Shown here: piece by piece, positions 16,896 to 26,182 of the stretch
How positions within the stretch are numbered: the first letter of the stretch is position 1
How the letters are laid out: each line of letters starts with the position of its first letter
Source: an uncultured Chitinophaga sp.
Lineage (GTDB): Bacteria; Bacteroidota; Bacteroidia; Chitinophagales; Chitinophagaceae
Assembly: GCF_946479755.1 (NCBI RefSeq)
Contig: NZ_CAMLHC010000009.1
Span: forward strand, 189,430-253,429
Reading direction: 5' to 3'
Length of the DNA: 64,000 nucleotides
The notes under the pieces: model-generated
What the model was told of the DNA's origin: nothing
Seen by the model: the letters and a program-made list of their open reading frames with translations, nothing else
The model's database searches: none
Program-made: the position numbers and the translations under genes

Positions 16896-17801
16896 TCATG
16901 GGTTTAATAGTTCGCTTTTAGCCGGCGCCGCTTTCGGTTTTTTCAGGTTGGCCGCCACAATGGCCGCCAGGATGACGAAGATACCGGTTATCTGTACGGG
17001 GGTGATGACTTCGTGCAGCAACAGGGTGGCGGCTATCGTTGCTACCGGCAGTTCTGCGGCGCTGAGGATGGCGCCCAGCGCCACGCCTGTCTGCGGCATG
17101 CCCTTGGCGAACAGGAAAGGCGGTAATACCGTCCCGAAAAGCGCTAAAGGAAGGCCCCACATCCACAGGGGCGGGGTGGTGAACCGGCCGTTCCACAGGT
17201 AGGCCGGCGGGAACAGCAGGGTGATAATGATAAACGCGCCGGTAACGATCCAGGCGCTTTTCAGCACGGGTGTGAGGGAATGCCCTACCCGGCCGCTGAC
17301 AACGATGAAAGTGGTGTAAAAGAGCGCCGCCAGCATACCAAAGCCAATACCCCGCCAGTCGAGGTGAAAACCGTTGCTGTTGAAAAGCCCGCCGGCCAGC
17401 AGCGTACCTCCCAGGATAAAAACAACGGCCACCCACTGGATAGCGGTGGGCCGCTTTTTATAGATCAGCCATTCCGCCAGCATGCTCATCCAGGTAAACT
17501 GCATCAGCAGTATAATGGCTATGCTGGCAGGGATATATTGTACACTTTGATAATAGGTGATGCTCACAAGGCCGGTGGAACTGCCCAGTATAAAGCAGGT
17601 GCGCGCCTCTTTGTTCTTCAGTCCAAGGGTGGTACGGCCGGACAACAGGTGAAGGCCCCATAACGCCAGCATGCCGAAACCGGCCTGCACGCTGCATAGC
17701 TCTCCCAAAGTAAAACCTTCCTGGTAACCCAGTTTAACGATCGTCGATAAAATTCCAAAGCTGCAGGCGCCCAGGAGCACCAGCAGAATACCTTTCCACA
17801 T
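16896..17801 (-). CDS. EamA/DMT superfamily transporter
   Basis: The 301-residue protein has ten hydrophobic helices arranged as two EamA repeats (about residues 5-135 and 150-285), starting MWKGILLVLLGACSFGILSTIVKLGY. DMT carriers of this kind export amino acids or small metabolites across the inner membrane; the substrate cannot be deduced. It follows the MFS gene on the same strand, separated by a long inverted repeat. Confidence 0.9.
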   Translation of the reverse strand: MWKGILLVLLGACSFGILSTIVKLGYQEGFTLGELCSVQAGFGMLALWGLHLLSGRTTLGLKNKEARTCFILGSSTGLVSITYYQSVQYIPASIAIILLMQFTWMSMLAEWLIYKKRPTAIQWVAVVFILGGTLLAGGLFNSNGFHLDWRGIGFGMLAALFYTTFIVVSGRVGHSLTPVLKSAWIVTGAFIIITLLFPPAYLWNGRFTTPPLWMWGLPLALFGTVLPPFLFAKGMPQTGVALGAILSAAELPVATIAATLLLHEVITPVQITGIFVILAAIVAANLKKPKAAPAKSELLNP

Positions 17802-17813
17802 GTTAAATAAGTT

Positions 17814-17894
17814 TTTGATTTTTTGATTTTCGATTTTGAGATTTTATAATTCTCAAAACCGAAAATCAGAAAATCAAAAAATCGAAAATCAAAG
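17814..17894. repeat. AT-rich inverted repeat between MFS and DMT genes
   Basis: The two arms consist of repeated TTGATTTTC-like units on one side and their complement on the other, around a short centre near 17847. They can form a long imperfect hairpin. It is non-coding and lies directly after the MFS stop codon. Confidence 0.75.
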
Positions 17895-19121
17895 TTATCG
17901 CTTTTCTTTTTTCTCCAGGTTGGGCAGGAATCCTGTAAGGAGACCGATCAATGGGAGGAAAGAGCAAACCTGGTATACGTACCCGATACTGGTGGCATCG
18001 GCCAGTTTACCCAGCAACGCTGAGGCTACGCCGGCCATACCGAACGCCAGGCCGAAAAACAGACCGGCAATCATACCCACTTTACCAGGCACCAGTTCCT
18101 GTGCATACACCAGGATCGCTGAGAAGGCGGAGGAGAGGATAACGCCGATGAATACACTCAATACGGCGGTCCAGAACAGATTTGCGTAGGGCAGCAACAA
18201 AGCAAAAGGCGCTGCGCCCAGGATGGATATCCAGATCACATACTTGCGGCCGATACGGTCGCCCACAGGGCCTCCGAAGAAAGTGCCGGCTGCCACGGAA
18301 AACAGGAAGATGAACAGATATACCTGAGAACTCTGAATGGATACGCCGAAACGGTCGATCAGGTAAAAGGTATAGTAGTTGGTCATACTGGCCATGTAAA
18401 AATATTTCGAGAATATCAGCATCAGCAGGATGCCCAGTGATATGATCACACGGGTACGGGGCAGGGTGGGCTGCTGCAAATGCTGCACTGCCTTCTTCGG
18501 TTTTATCCGGTGCGTGTTGCCTTTGTACCAGTTGCCGATATAGACCATCACGAAGATGGCCAGCAGCGCCAGCAGGGAGAACCAGATCACGTGGAACTGT
18601 CCGAACGGCACAATGATCAGGGCCGCCAGCAAGGGACCCAGTGAACTGCCGGCATTTCCGCCTACCTGGAACAATGACTGCGCCATACCGTGTTTACCGC
18701 CGGAGGCCATATGTGCCAGCCGGGAAGCTTCCGGATGAAATACGGAGGAGCCAATGCCTACCAGCGCCACAGATACCAGCACCATGGGCAAGGAATGCGC
18801 CAGGGACAGGCTGATCAGCCCCAGCAGGGTGAAGGCCATGCCCACCGCCAGTGAAAAGGGCTGCGGCTTTTTATCTGTGTACAAACCTACCAGCGGTTGC
18901 AGGATGGAGGCCGACATCTGGAAAGTCAGCGTAATCAGGCCAATCTGGGTAAAGTTCAGCTTCAGGGTGTTGCGTACCAACGGATAGATGGCCGGAATCA
19001 GCGATTGTAGCGTGTCATTCAGCAGATGCGTGAAGCTAAGCGCAATCAGTATCGGAAATACCGTCTGCTGGGCGACCTGTTCAGAGGCTGTTTTGGGTGC
19101 CTCCTGTGTAAAAGTTGTCAT
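17895..19121 (-). CDS. MFS transporter, fosmidomycin-resistance (Fsr)-like
   Basis: The 408-residue protein has twelve membrane helices. It begins with a soluble stretch and LIALSFTHLLNDTLQSLIPAIYPLV, and carries GIGSSVFHPEASRLAHMASGGKHGMAQSLFQVGGNAGSSLGPLLAA, the signature of the Fsr subfamily of drug or sugar-efflux carriers. Its upstream region contains the palindrome CATCTGATG, also found in the promoter of the adjacent FadR-type regulator. This suggests that the regulator controls it. Confidence 0.9.
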   Translation of the reverse strand: MTTFTQEAPKTASEQVAQQTVFPILIALSFTHLLNDTLQSLIPAIYPLVRNTLKLNFTQIGLITLTFQMSASILQPLVGLYTDKKPQPFSLAVGMAFTLLGLISLSLAHSLPMVLVSVALVGIGSSVFHPEASRLAHMASGGKHGMAQSLFQVGGNAGSSLGPLLAALIIVPFGQFHVIWFSLLALLAIFVMVYIGNWYKGNTHRIKPKKAVQHLQQPTLPRTRVIISLGILLMLIFSKYFYMASMTNYYTFYLIDRFGVSIQSSQVYLFIFLFSVAAGTFFGGPVGDRIGRKYVIWISILGAAPFALLLPYANLFWTAVLSVFIGVILSSAFSAILVYAQELVPGKVGMIAGLFFGLAFGMAGVASALLGKLADATSIGYVYQVCSFLPLIGLLTGFLPNLEKKEKR

Positions 19122-19144
19122 GGTTTCTTGTTTGAAGGTCAGAT

Positions 19145-19153
19145 CATCTGATG
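19145..19153. promoter_or_regulatory. Candidate operator CATCTGATG upstream of the MFS gene
   Basis: A palindrome of four-base arms around one base lies 24 bases before the MFS start codon. An identical site, in reverse orientation, is at 19882-19890 in the regulator's own leader. Confidence 0.5.
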
Positions 19154-19204
19154 TTTTAAAATAAAAAAATTACGAGGTGCCGGCGAAGCACGGTAGCCTC
19201 CGGG

Positions 19205-19879
19205 CTACTTGCTTTGTGTACTGATTTTTGTAGCCCAGAGTAATGCTTTCTTGGAATCCTTGTCTACAATACTTTGCAGCAAGGCGTCGTGCAGCGATTG
19301 TGATTCCACGAACGAATCCGTATTGTGATAACGCGATACGAAGGACGTTTTCAGGTGGGTGGCCACCGTCCTGTAAAGGTCCAGCATGATTTCGTTTTTG
19401 GAGGCTTCCGCAATCGCTGTATGGAAGTTGATATCCGCCTGGATACAAGGCTCCAGCTCATTGGACGTAGCATAGGTGAAACGTTTCTTGAGGAAACCCT
19501 TCATCTTTTCTATGTCCTTGTTGTTACGGTGGATGGCGGCTCTCTCCGCAATCTTCACCTCCAGCAGCAGCCTCACTTCGTTCAGCTCTTCAAAATCGGC
19601 CCGTTGCAGCCGCTGGCTCAGCGGTTCCCCGCTGCCGATCTGTGATATCACAAAAGTGCCAAGCCCCTGCTGCACCTTCACCAGCCCCTTGTTGGCCAGT
19701 ATCTTCACCGCCTCCCGTATACTCGAACGGCCTACGCCGAACTGTTGCATTAACTCGGGTTCCGTCGGCAGCCGCTGACCGGTCGTATACTTACCGCCAA
19801 ATATCAGCTCCTGCAGCCTGTCGGCCACTTCTTCCGCGAGATTTTGACGCTTTAATGGTGCAGATCCTGTATTCATCAT
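19205..19879 (-). CDS. FadR/GntR family transcriptional regulator with FCD domain
   Basis: The N-terminal winged helix (about residues 10-75) reads QRLPTEPELMQQFGVGRSSIREAVKILANKGLVKVQQGLGTFV, typical of GntR. An all-helical FCD effector domain with the expected Asp/His pattern (DINFHTAIAEASKNEIM) follows. FCD regulators usually sense organic acids. I start it at the ATG at 19879 because the longer frame begins with TTG inside the promoter element. It lies downstream of its own CATCTGATG site and upstream of the MFS gene, which it may repress. Confidence 0.9.
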   Translation of the reverse strand: MMNTGSAPLKRQNLAEEVADRLQELIFGGKYTTGQRLPTEPELMQQFGVGRSSIREAVKILANKGLVKVQQGLGTFVISQIGSGEPLSQRLQRADFEELNEVRLLLEVKIAERAAIHRNNKDIEKMKGFLKKRFTYATSNELEPCIQADINFHTAIAEASKNEIMLDLYRTVATHLKTSFVSRYHNTDSFVESQSLHDALLQSIVDKDSKKALLWATKISTQSK

Positions 19880-19881
19880 AT

Positions 19882-19902
19882 CATCAGATGTTTGCAAAGG
19901 TA
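19882..19902 (-). promoter_or_regulatory. Promoter (-7) and operator of the FadR-type regulator
   Basis: TACCTTTG on the minus strand (19895-19902) fits TAnnTTTG. Immediately downstream lies the CATCTGATG palindrome (19882-19890), a position suited to autorepression. Confidence 0.6.
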
Positions 19903-19923
19903 ATGAAAGATTTTGTTATTTGG

Positions 19924-19931
19924 TAATTTTG
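19924..19931 (+). promoter_or_regulatory. -7 element of the sterol desaturase-like gene
   Basis: TAATTTTG matches TAnnTTTG and ends 12 bases before the ATG at 19944. Confidence 0.55.
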
Positions 19932-19943
19932 TGATCACATGAT

Positions 19944-20648
19944 ATGATAAAATACCTGAATGATATACCTGACTGGCAACTGTGGCTCTTTTTTCTGATA
20001 GAAAACGCGCTGATAGTGCTGGGCGTGCTCGCCTGGGGCAACCACCTGCTGCAGCGCCCACGGCAGGTGATGTTCCGCTATACCCGTCACCAATGGAAAA
20101 TCTGTATCGTGACCACCCTGCTCAACACACTGGTAACGGTAGCCGGTTACCACCTGTGGAGACAGGGATACATACGTATTCATGAAACCCTCTCATGGCG
20201 CGTGCTTACAGACGCCCTCGTGCTGTTCCTCGTCATGGACCTGCTCATGTATATCTTTCATTACCTGATCCATCAAACGTTCCTGTACCGGCTGCTGCAC
20301 CGCCTGCATCACGAGGCCACAGACCCGGTACCCATCGATCTGTTTGTGCTGCACCCGCTGGAAACACTCAGCTTCGGCGCACTCTGGCTGCTGGTACTGC
20401 TGCCATTCAACATGAACCTGTACGGCATACTGATCTATCTTATCATCAATGTTGTCTTTGGAATGACCGGCCACCTCGGAAGGGAACCCCTGCCGGAAAA
20501 CATGCGTCAATGGCCGGTATTGAAATACCTGGGCACCTCCACCTTTCATCATGATCACCACCGGCAGGAGCACTTCAACTACGGCTTCTATACCAGCATA
20601 TGGGACCGTCTCTTCGGTACCTTCAAACAGGAAAACAGCCACCGGTAA
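19944..20648 (+). CDS. Fatty acid hydroxylase / sterol desaturase family protein
   Basis: The 234-residue membrane protein has the three histidine clusters of the di-iron membrane hydroxylases: HYLIH (about residue 109), HRLHH (about 122) and HHDHH (about 207). Hydrophobic helices lie between them. These enzymes insert oxygen into lipid chains or ring systems; in Bacteroidota possible substrates include fatty acids, carotenoids or sulfonolipid precursors, but none is indicated here. It is transcribed divergently from the FadR-type regulator and has its own TAnnTTTG promoter. Confidence 0.9.
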   Translation: MIKYLNDIPDWQLWLFFLIENALIVLGVLAWGNHLLQRPRQVMFRYTRHQWKICIVTTLLNTLVTVAGYHLWRQGYIRIHETLSWRVLTDALVLFLVMDLLMYIFHYLIHQTFLYRLLHRLHHEATDPVPIDLFVLHPLETLSFGALWLLVLLPFNMNLYGILIYLIINVVFGMTGHLGREPLPENMRQWPVLKYLGTSTFHHDHHRQEHFNYGFYTSIWDRLFGTFKQENSHR

Positions 20649-20744
20649 AGCTGACAGCTGCTTACCGCTCAAATAACACACTTCCGGGAACCGGAATAAT
20701 ATATTATTTTGGCCGGATTCATTTTTTCAGAATCAAACTGCTGT

Positions 20745-23138
20745 ATGAGAAAATTAGTACTGACACTATCGGTGTTCATCACGTTCCGTGCCTATGCACA
20801 GGATGCGCTGAAATACCAGACACCTGCACAAAGCATTATGGAACTGGCCATGGCAGCGCCTTCGCCTGCTGTTAACTTCAGCAGGGGAGACCTGATGCTG
20901 ATCATGGAACGCACAGGATTCCCTACCATCGAAGAACTGTCACAGCCGGAATACCGCCTGGCCGGCTTCCGTATCAACCCGTCCAATTTCGGTCCCAGCC
21001 GCGCCAGCTATGTCACCGGTATCCGTATCAAAGAAATGACCGGTAAACGGGAATATGCTGTGACCGGCCTGCCGGCCAACGCCCGCATCGGCAACGTGAC
21101 CTGGTCGCCGCTGAAAAAGAGCCTCGCCTTCACCGTTACCATGAACAACGGCATCACCCTCTGGAAAGCGGATGTGACGACCGGCGAAGCGAAACAAGTC
21201 AGCTCCCGCCGCCTGAACGACACGTTCAACGGCGCTTTCCGCTGGATAGATGAAGACCGTATCCTGGTACTTTCCGTGCCTGCCGGCATCGGCGCCGCAC
21301 CGGAAAAGCCACTCGCACCGGAAGGACCCACCGTGCAACAAACAGCCGGTAAAGCCGCTCCTGCCGCCACCTACCAGGACATGCTCAAAAATCCCTACGA
21401 TGAAAAACTGTTCGACTACTATTTCCAGTCAGAACCCGTTATCATCAGCGCCAGCGGAGAAAAAGTCATCGGCAAACCCGCCGTATATACCGGTATCACA
21501 CCTTCTCCCGATAAACAATATTTACTCGTCCACCAGCTGAGCCGCCCTTATTCTTACCTGGTCGGCGCCTACCGCTTCCCCGAAGAGATCAGCATCTGGG
21601 ACCTGCAGGGCACCGTGGTAAAACCACTCGCCAAAAATCCACTGGATGAAGTGCGGCCTAAAGGTTTCGACGCTACGAGCAACTATCCCCGCGGCTACCA
21701 GTGGCGCAGCGACGCTCCGGCCACCATCTGCTGGATACAGGCTCTCGACGGTGGCGATCCTAAAAAGGAAGTACCCTTCCGCGACGTGGTGAATACCCTC
21801 GAAGCCCCGTTCTCCGCAACGCCGGTGGAACTGGTGAAAACGAAAGACCGCTTCGGAGGCCTCACCTGGGGGAATAACCAGCTGGCCCTGGTAGCAGAAG
21901 GCAACAGCACCAAACAGACCGTGAAAGTAAGCCGCATCGATCCGTCCCATCCGGGGCAGGAGCCGGTGGTAGTCATCGATCGTTCTGAAAACGACCGTTA
22001 CAACGACCCCGGTGAACCGGTGATGGTGAAGAACCAGTACAACAGGCCTGTTTTATACGTGTCTCCGGCCAATGAGCTGCTGATGATCGCACCGGGCGCC
22101 TCTCCTGAAGGCGACCGCCCGTTCCTGTCCAGCTTCAGCCTGAAAAACGGTAAACAACAGATCCTGTGGCGTTCACAAGCCCCTTACTTCGAGCAGGTAG
22201 CGGAAGTGATTGATCCTGCCAAGCTGCAGATCGTAGTGGCCCGCGAATCGGCATCAGCGCCGGTGAACTATTACCTGCAAAACCTGAAAAAGAAATCAGC
22301 CGCCGTGCCGCTGACCAGCTTCCCGCACCCGCAGCCCCTGCTGGAAGGCGTACAGAAACAACTGCTGAAATACAAAAGGAAAGACGGGGTAGACCTTACC
22401 GCCATGCTGTACCTGCCTAAAGGCTATGATCCCGCTAAAGATGGCCGCCTGCCGGTACTGATGTGGGCTTATCCCCGCGAGTACAAATCCGCCAGCGATG
22501 CGGCACAGGTAAGAGGCTCTGCGTATAAATTCACCCGCGTGACCTACGGTTCCCCCATTTTTTGGGTTACCCGTGGCTTCGCCGTGATGGACGCCACCGA
22601 AATGCCCATTGTGGGCGAAGGGGATAAAGAACCGAACGACAACTTCGTGGACCAGCTGGTGATGAACGCTGAAGCAGCGGTAGACAAAATCACCGGCATG
22701 GGTGTGGGCGACAAAGACCGTATTGCAGTGGGAGGCCACTCCTATGGCGCGTTTATGACGGCCAACCTGCTGTCGCATACCAGCCTGTTCAAAGCCGGTA
22801 TCGCCCGCAGCGGCGCCTATAACCGTACACTGACGCCCTTTGGTTTCCAGAACGAACAGCGCTCCTACTGGCAGGCGCCGGACGTGTACTATAAAATGTC
22901 GCCGTTCTCTTATGTGGACAAGCTGAAGACGCCTATCCTCCTGATCCACGGCGAAGCAGACAACAACTCCGGTACATTCCCCATCCAGAGCGAAAGACTG
23001 TACAATGCCCTCAAAGGCAACGGCGGTACCGCCCGGTTGGTATTCCTGCCCCAGGAGAGCCACGGCTACGCCGCGAAGGAAAGTATCCTGCATATGCTGT
23101 GGGAAATGGACAACTGGCTGATGAAATACGTGAAATAA
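20745..23138 (+). CDS. S9 family (prolyl oligopeptidase-type) secreted peptidase
   Basis: The protein has about 797 residues and a signal peptide (MRKLVLTLSVFITFRAYAQ). The N-terminal part is a long beta-propeller-like region. The C-terminal alpha/beta hydrolase domain carries the triad Ser666 (GHSYGAF), Asp739 (HGEADNNS) and His773 (QESHGYA). I chose the ATG at 20745 because the longer frame begins with TTG and puts polar residues before the signal peptide. It resembles bacterial glutamyl/dipeptidyl peptidases of clan SC that act in the periplasm. A strong terminator follows. Confidence 0.93.
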   Translation: MRKLVLTLSVFITFRAYAQDALKYQTPAQSIMELAMAAPSPAVNFSRGDLMLIMERTGFPTIEELSQPEYRLAGFRINPSNFGPSRASYVTGIRIKEMTGKREYAVTGLPANARIGNVTWSPLKKSLAFTVTMNNGITLWKADVTTGEAKQVSSRRLNDTFNGAFRWIDEDRILVLSVPAGIGAAPEKPLAPEGPTVQQTAGKAAPAATYQDMLKNPYDEKLFDYYFQSEPVIISASGEKVIGKPAVYTGITPSPDKQYLLVHQLSRPYSYLVGAYRFPEEISIWDLQGTVVKPLAKNPLDEVRPKGFDATSNYPRGYQWRSDAPATICWIQALDGGDPKKEVPFRDVVNTLEAPFSATPVELVKTKDRFGGLTWGNNQLALVAEGNSTKQTVKVSRIDPSHPGQEPVVVIDRSENDRYNDPGEPVMVKNQYNRPVLYVSPANELLMIAPGASPEGDRPFLSSFSLKNGKQQILWRSQAPYFEQVAEVIDPAKLQIVVARESASAPVNYYLQNLKKKSAAVPLTSFPHPQPLLEGVQKQLLKYKRKDGVDLTAMLYLPKGYDPAKDGRLPVLMWAYPREYKSASDAAQVRGSAYKFTRVTYGSPIFWVTRGFAVMDATEMPIVGEGDKEPNDNFVDQLVMNAEAAVDKITGMGVGDKDRIAVGGHSYGAFMTANLLSHTSLFKAGIARSGAYNRTLTPFGFQNEQRSYWQAPDVYYKMSPFSYVDKLKTPILLIHGEADNNSGTFPIQSERLYNALKGNGGTARLVFLPQESHGYAAKESILHMLWEMDNWLMKYVK

Positions 23139-23169
23139 CCGGGCAGTCCGGATAGCCTGAACAATATAT

Positions 23170-23197
23170 AACCCGGGGCGTGAGCCCCGGGTTTTTT
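23170..23197 (+). terminator. Terminator of the S9 peptidase gene
   Basis: A perfect 9-base GC-rich stem with a GTGA loop is followed by six T, about 30 bases after the stop codon. Confidence 0.93.
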
Positions 23198-23301
23198 AAT
23201 TCCATAACGTTTCCCGACATCTCATATGATGAAAAATCAGCAATAGGTAAAAAGTACCATTGAAGACCCATTTAACACAATCAATTTCCCGTGGCGCCCT
23301 G

Positions 23302-23309
23302 TACCTTTG
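23302..23309 (+). promoter_or_regulatory. -7 element of the AraC gene
   Basis: TACCTTTG fits TAnnTTTG and ends only seven bases before the ATG at 23317, so the transcript would be nearly leaderless. Confidence 0.55.
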
Positions 23310-23316
23310 TATCATC

Positions 23317-24195
23317 ATGTCAAAGGCACATATCCATACATATGATATCTGTTCGCTGGGGATGGGCAAACCTGCATCAGAAGACATTCTGGTAGCGAGA
23401 TTTACCGATTACCTGGCAGCACACCCGGACATCAAATTTCCTCACCGGCATTCCTTTTACCACCTGGCATTTTTCACCGCTGGAAAAGGTGCACATACGA
23501 TCGATTTTGAGCGTTTTCCGGTGACACCGGGCCAATTGTATTTCATGGTCCCCGGGCAGGTGCACAGCTGGTTTTTTGAAGGACGGATAGAAGGATATGT
23601 CGTTAATGTGGCGGCCGGCTTTTTTAACGCTTTTTTGCAGGATGCCGGCTATGTGGAACGTTTCCCTTTTTTCAGTGGCGTGAGTGCCGAAGGCGTAGTG
23701 ACGCTGCCGGAAGAAGCGCAACCCGGCATTGTGACGCTGTTTGAGAAGATGCTGGTGGAAATGGATGGCACAGAAGCCTACAGTCATGACATGTTACGGT
23801 TGCTGATGCTGGAAATGTTTGTGAAAGTAAGCCGGGTAACGCGCAATGGCGACGCCCCGCAGGAGCCGCCGCACAACTACGTGCTGCTGCGCAACTTCCG
23901 CAAACTGGTGGAACAGCACTATATGCAGCTGCGGCTGCCAAAAGAATACGCCGCACTGCTGTACGTCACCCCCAACTATCTCAACGCTTTTTGCCGGCAT
24001 ATGCTGGGCAAATCGGCAGGGGAGATCATCCGCGACAGGGTGCTGCTGGAAGCCAAAAGGCTGCTGATCAATGCAGATATCAGTATCTCTACCATCGCTT
24101 ACCAGCTCAGTTTCGCCGACAATTCCTACTTCACGAAATTCTTCAAAAAATATGAAGGGGTAACACCGGAGGAATTCCGGAAGAATATTTCCTGA
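23317..24195 (+). CDS. AraC family transcriptional regulator
   Basis: About 292 residues. An N-terminal cupin-like sensor (residues about 30-120, HRHSFYHLAFFTAGKGAHTIDF and GQLYFMVPGQVHSWFFEG) is followed by the double helix-turn-helix (about 195-290, ending STIAYQLSFADNSYFTKFFKKYEGVTPEEFRKN). I start it at 23317 because a longer frame runs through the -7 element. It is transcribed between the S9 peptidase and the DUF983 gene. Its target is unknown. Confidence 0.93.
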   Translation: MSKAHIHTYDICSLGMGKPASEDILVARFTDYLAAHPDIKFPHRHSFYHLAFFTAGKGAHTIDFERFPVTPGQLYFMVPGQVHSWFFEGRIEGYVVNVAAGFFNAFLQDAGYVERFPFFSGVSAEGVVTLPEEAQPGIVTLFEKMLVEMDGTEAYSHDMLRLLMLEMFVKVSRVTRNGDAPQEPPHNYVLLRNFRKLVEQHYMQLRLPKEYAALLYVTPNYLNAFCRHMLGKSAGEIIRDRVLLEAKRLLINADISISTIAYQLSFADNSYFTKFFKKYEGVTPEEFRKNIS

Positions 24196-24213
24196 CATTA
24201 AAAGCTTCATTAT

Positions 24214-24675
24214 ATGTGTGCAGATAAAAATCATGAGAAACCGAACATTTTCAAAAGCGTATTCACCAATAAATGTGCACGCTGCAGAAGGGGTTCTATC
24301 TTCCTCAGCAAAAATCCCTATGACCTTAAAAACTGTATGAAGATGCCGGAGAAATGCCCGGTGTGCGGCCAGCAGGTAGAAGTGGAGGTAGGGTTTTACT
24401 ACGGCACCGGCTACGTGAGCTACGCCCTCTCTATTGCCATCTGTGTGGCCAGTCTTATTGCCTGGTGGCTGTTTATAGGCTTCTCCATATATGATAACAG
24501 CATCTACTGGTGGCTGGGATTTAACGGCGTGCTGCTGCTGAGCCTACAGCCGATATTGATGCGCTGGTCCAGGACCATCTGGATGGCCTTCTTTGTACGA
24601 TATGATGAAGACTGGCACCAGGGACCTCCGCAGGGTACCGGCCGGGTGAACACCACCTTCAAAGGCGCTATTTAA
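24214..24675 (+). CDS. DUF983 family small membrane protein
   Basis: The 153-residue protein has an N-terminal zinc-ribbon-like pair of cysteine motifs (CARC near residue 21 and CPVC near 50), followed by two membrane helices (about 69-90 and 98-118). This is the usual DUF983 layout, whose function is unknown. It starts 18 bases after the AraC stop and may be co-transcribed with it. A terminator follows 36 bases after its stop codon. Confidence 0.87.
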   Translation: MCADKNHEKPNIFKSVFTNKCARCRRGSIFLSKNPYDLKNCMKMPEKCPVCGQQVEVEVGFYYGTGYVSYALSIAICVASLIAWWLFIGFSIYDNSIYWWLGFNGVLLLSLQPILMRWSRTIWMAFFVRYDEDWHQGPPQGTGRVNTTFKGAI

Positions 24676-24711
24676 CAAAGGATAGTAGGATTGAGTATAA
24701 CGAATGAAAAA

Positions 24712-24746
24712 ACGATGGCCCGGGTATTTTTTACCTGGGTCATCGT
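24712..24746 (+). terminator. Terminator between DUF983 gene and efflux operon
   Basis: A 15-base stem with one G-T pair and a loop of T residues is followed by a T run. It proves that the open frame continuing upstream of the tolC-like gene is not its true N terminus. Confidence 0.92.
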
Positions 24747-24822
24747 TTTTTTCGTTATATTAGGATTACTATTTAACTCCGTATCTGTCATTAGCTATTT
24801 TTCTAACAGCAATGATTACACG

Positions 24823-26169
24823 ATGAAATTTTCCCGGCGGTTTGTTACTTGGTTATGTCTGTCCCTCTGGACGTATGGCAACAATCCGCTGAAAGCCCAG
24901 GATAGCGCGCAAACGCTGCTGCCGGCTATCTGGAGTTTACAGGATTGTCTGAACTACGCGATGCAAAACAACATCCAGCTGAACAGCCTGCGGCTCAGCC
25001 GGATGAGCAGCGAACAGGACCTGCTGCTGTCCAAAGCAGCCCGGTTGCCTGATCTTTCCGGCTCGGCTTCCCAAACCCTGACCGGCCGTAAAACGCTCAC
25101 CGCCAGCGGCAGTATGCCCTACGAAGGCGCGCTGTCAGGCAACTACTCCGTCAATTCCAATGTCACGCTGTACCAGGGCGGTTATCTCCACTACGACATC
25201 AAACAAAAAGGACTGCTGACACAGGTAGCCGATCTGAACATCGCACAGCAGATTAACGATATGACGATCCAGATCACGCAGGCCTACCTCAATATCCTGC
25301 TGGCCAGGGAAAATATCGTTTATGTGAAAGACCTGGTGACCACTTCAACAGCGCAGGTGCAACAGGCGCAACAGCGTTATGATGTGGGCAGCATCGCACT
25401 GAAAGACCTGGCCTCGCTGCAGTCGCAGCTGGCGGCCGACCGCTACAACCTCGTTACCGCAGAAAACCAGCACCGGCTTAATAAACTCACACTGAAACAA
25501 CTGTTGCAACTGCCCAGTCCGTACGACTTCGACATTTTTTCGCCGGACACGCTGGTCACCAGCCACCTGGTGGTACCCCTGCAGCAAGCACAGGATACCG
25601 CCCTGGCTAACAGACCGGAAATAAAAAGCGCGCAACTGGGTGTCGACGTATCTTCCCTGGACCTGGCCAAAGCCCGCGCAGGGTTCCTGCCTACGCTCAG
25701 CGCCGGCGGTACACTGGGCAGCTCCTCACTCAAAGATCCGGGCAACAACTTCTTCAAACAGCTGGACAATAACTTCTACCAACAAATTGGCCTCACGCTG
25801 TCGGTCCCGATATTTACCCGACGGCTCAATAAAACCAATGTAGAAAAGTCAAAGCTGGAAGTGGACCAGTCTCAGCTAACGTTGAAGAATACACGTACCA
25901 ACCTGTCGCAGACGGTGGAGCAGGCGTACATCAACGTACAGAACGCACAGGGACAGTACGACGCAGCGGTGGAGCAGCTGCGCTATGCTACCGAAAGCTA
26001 CCGGATTGCCACCGAGCAGCTGAAAGTGGGCGTGGCCAATATGGTGGATTTCCTGCAACAGAAAAACCTGTATATACAGGCCTTCCAGTCTTACATACAG
26101 GCTAAATACAATGCAGCACTGACAATCAGGATATATGATTTTTACAGGGGCGTGCCTGTAAAACTATAA
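24823..26169 (+). CDS. TolC family outer membrane efflux protein (MacAB-type operon)
   Basis: About 448 residues, with a signal peptide (residues 1-26, ending LKAQ). Two outer-membrane efflux repeats follow, with long alpha-helical hairpins rich in Gln/Ala (for example VQQAQQRYDVGSIALKDLASLQSQLAADRYNL and YRIATEQLKVGVANMVDFLQQKNLYIQAFQSY). The upstream part of the open frame contains a terminator, so I place the start at 24823. It is the first gene of a four-gene operon with a membrane fusion protein, an ABC ATPase and a MacB-like permease, and would form the exit duct. Confidence 0.92.
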   Translation: MKFSRRFVTWLCLSLWTYGNNPLKAQDSAQTLLPAIWSLQDCLNYAMQNNIQLNSLRLSRMSSEQDLLLSKAARLPDLSGSASQTLTGRKTLTASGSMPYEGALSGNYSVNSNVTLYQGGYLHYDIKQKGLLTQVADLNIAQQINDMTIQITQAYLNILLARENIVYVKDLVTTSTAQVQQAQQRYDVGSIALKDLASLQSQLAADRYNLVTAENQHRLNKLTLKQLLQLPSPYDFDIFSPDTLVTSHLVVPLQQAQDTALANRPEIKSAQLGVDVSSLDLAKARAGFLPTLSAGGTLGSSSLKDPGNNFFKQLDNNFYQQIGLTLSVPIFTRRLNKTNVEKSKLEVDQSQLTLKNTRTNLSQTVEQAYINVQNAQGQYDAAVEQLRYATESYRIATEQLKVGVANMVDFLQQKNLYIQAFQSYIQAKYNAALTIRIYDFYRGVPVKL

Positions 26170-26182
26170 ATGCATTTGACGT

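Noticed and set aside
24691..24822. Upstream extension of the TolC-like protein at 24823
   Set aside because: The extension is encoded across a strong terminator hairpin with T run, and the real signal peptide starts at 24823.
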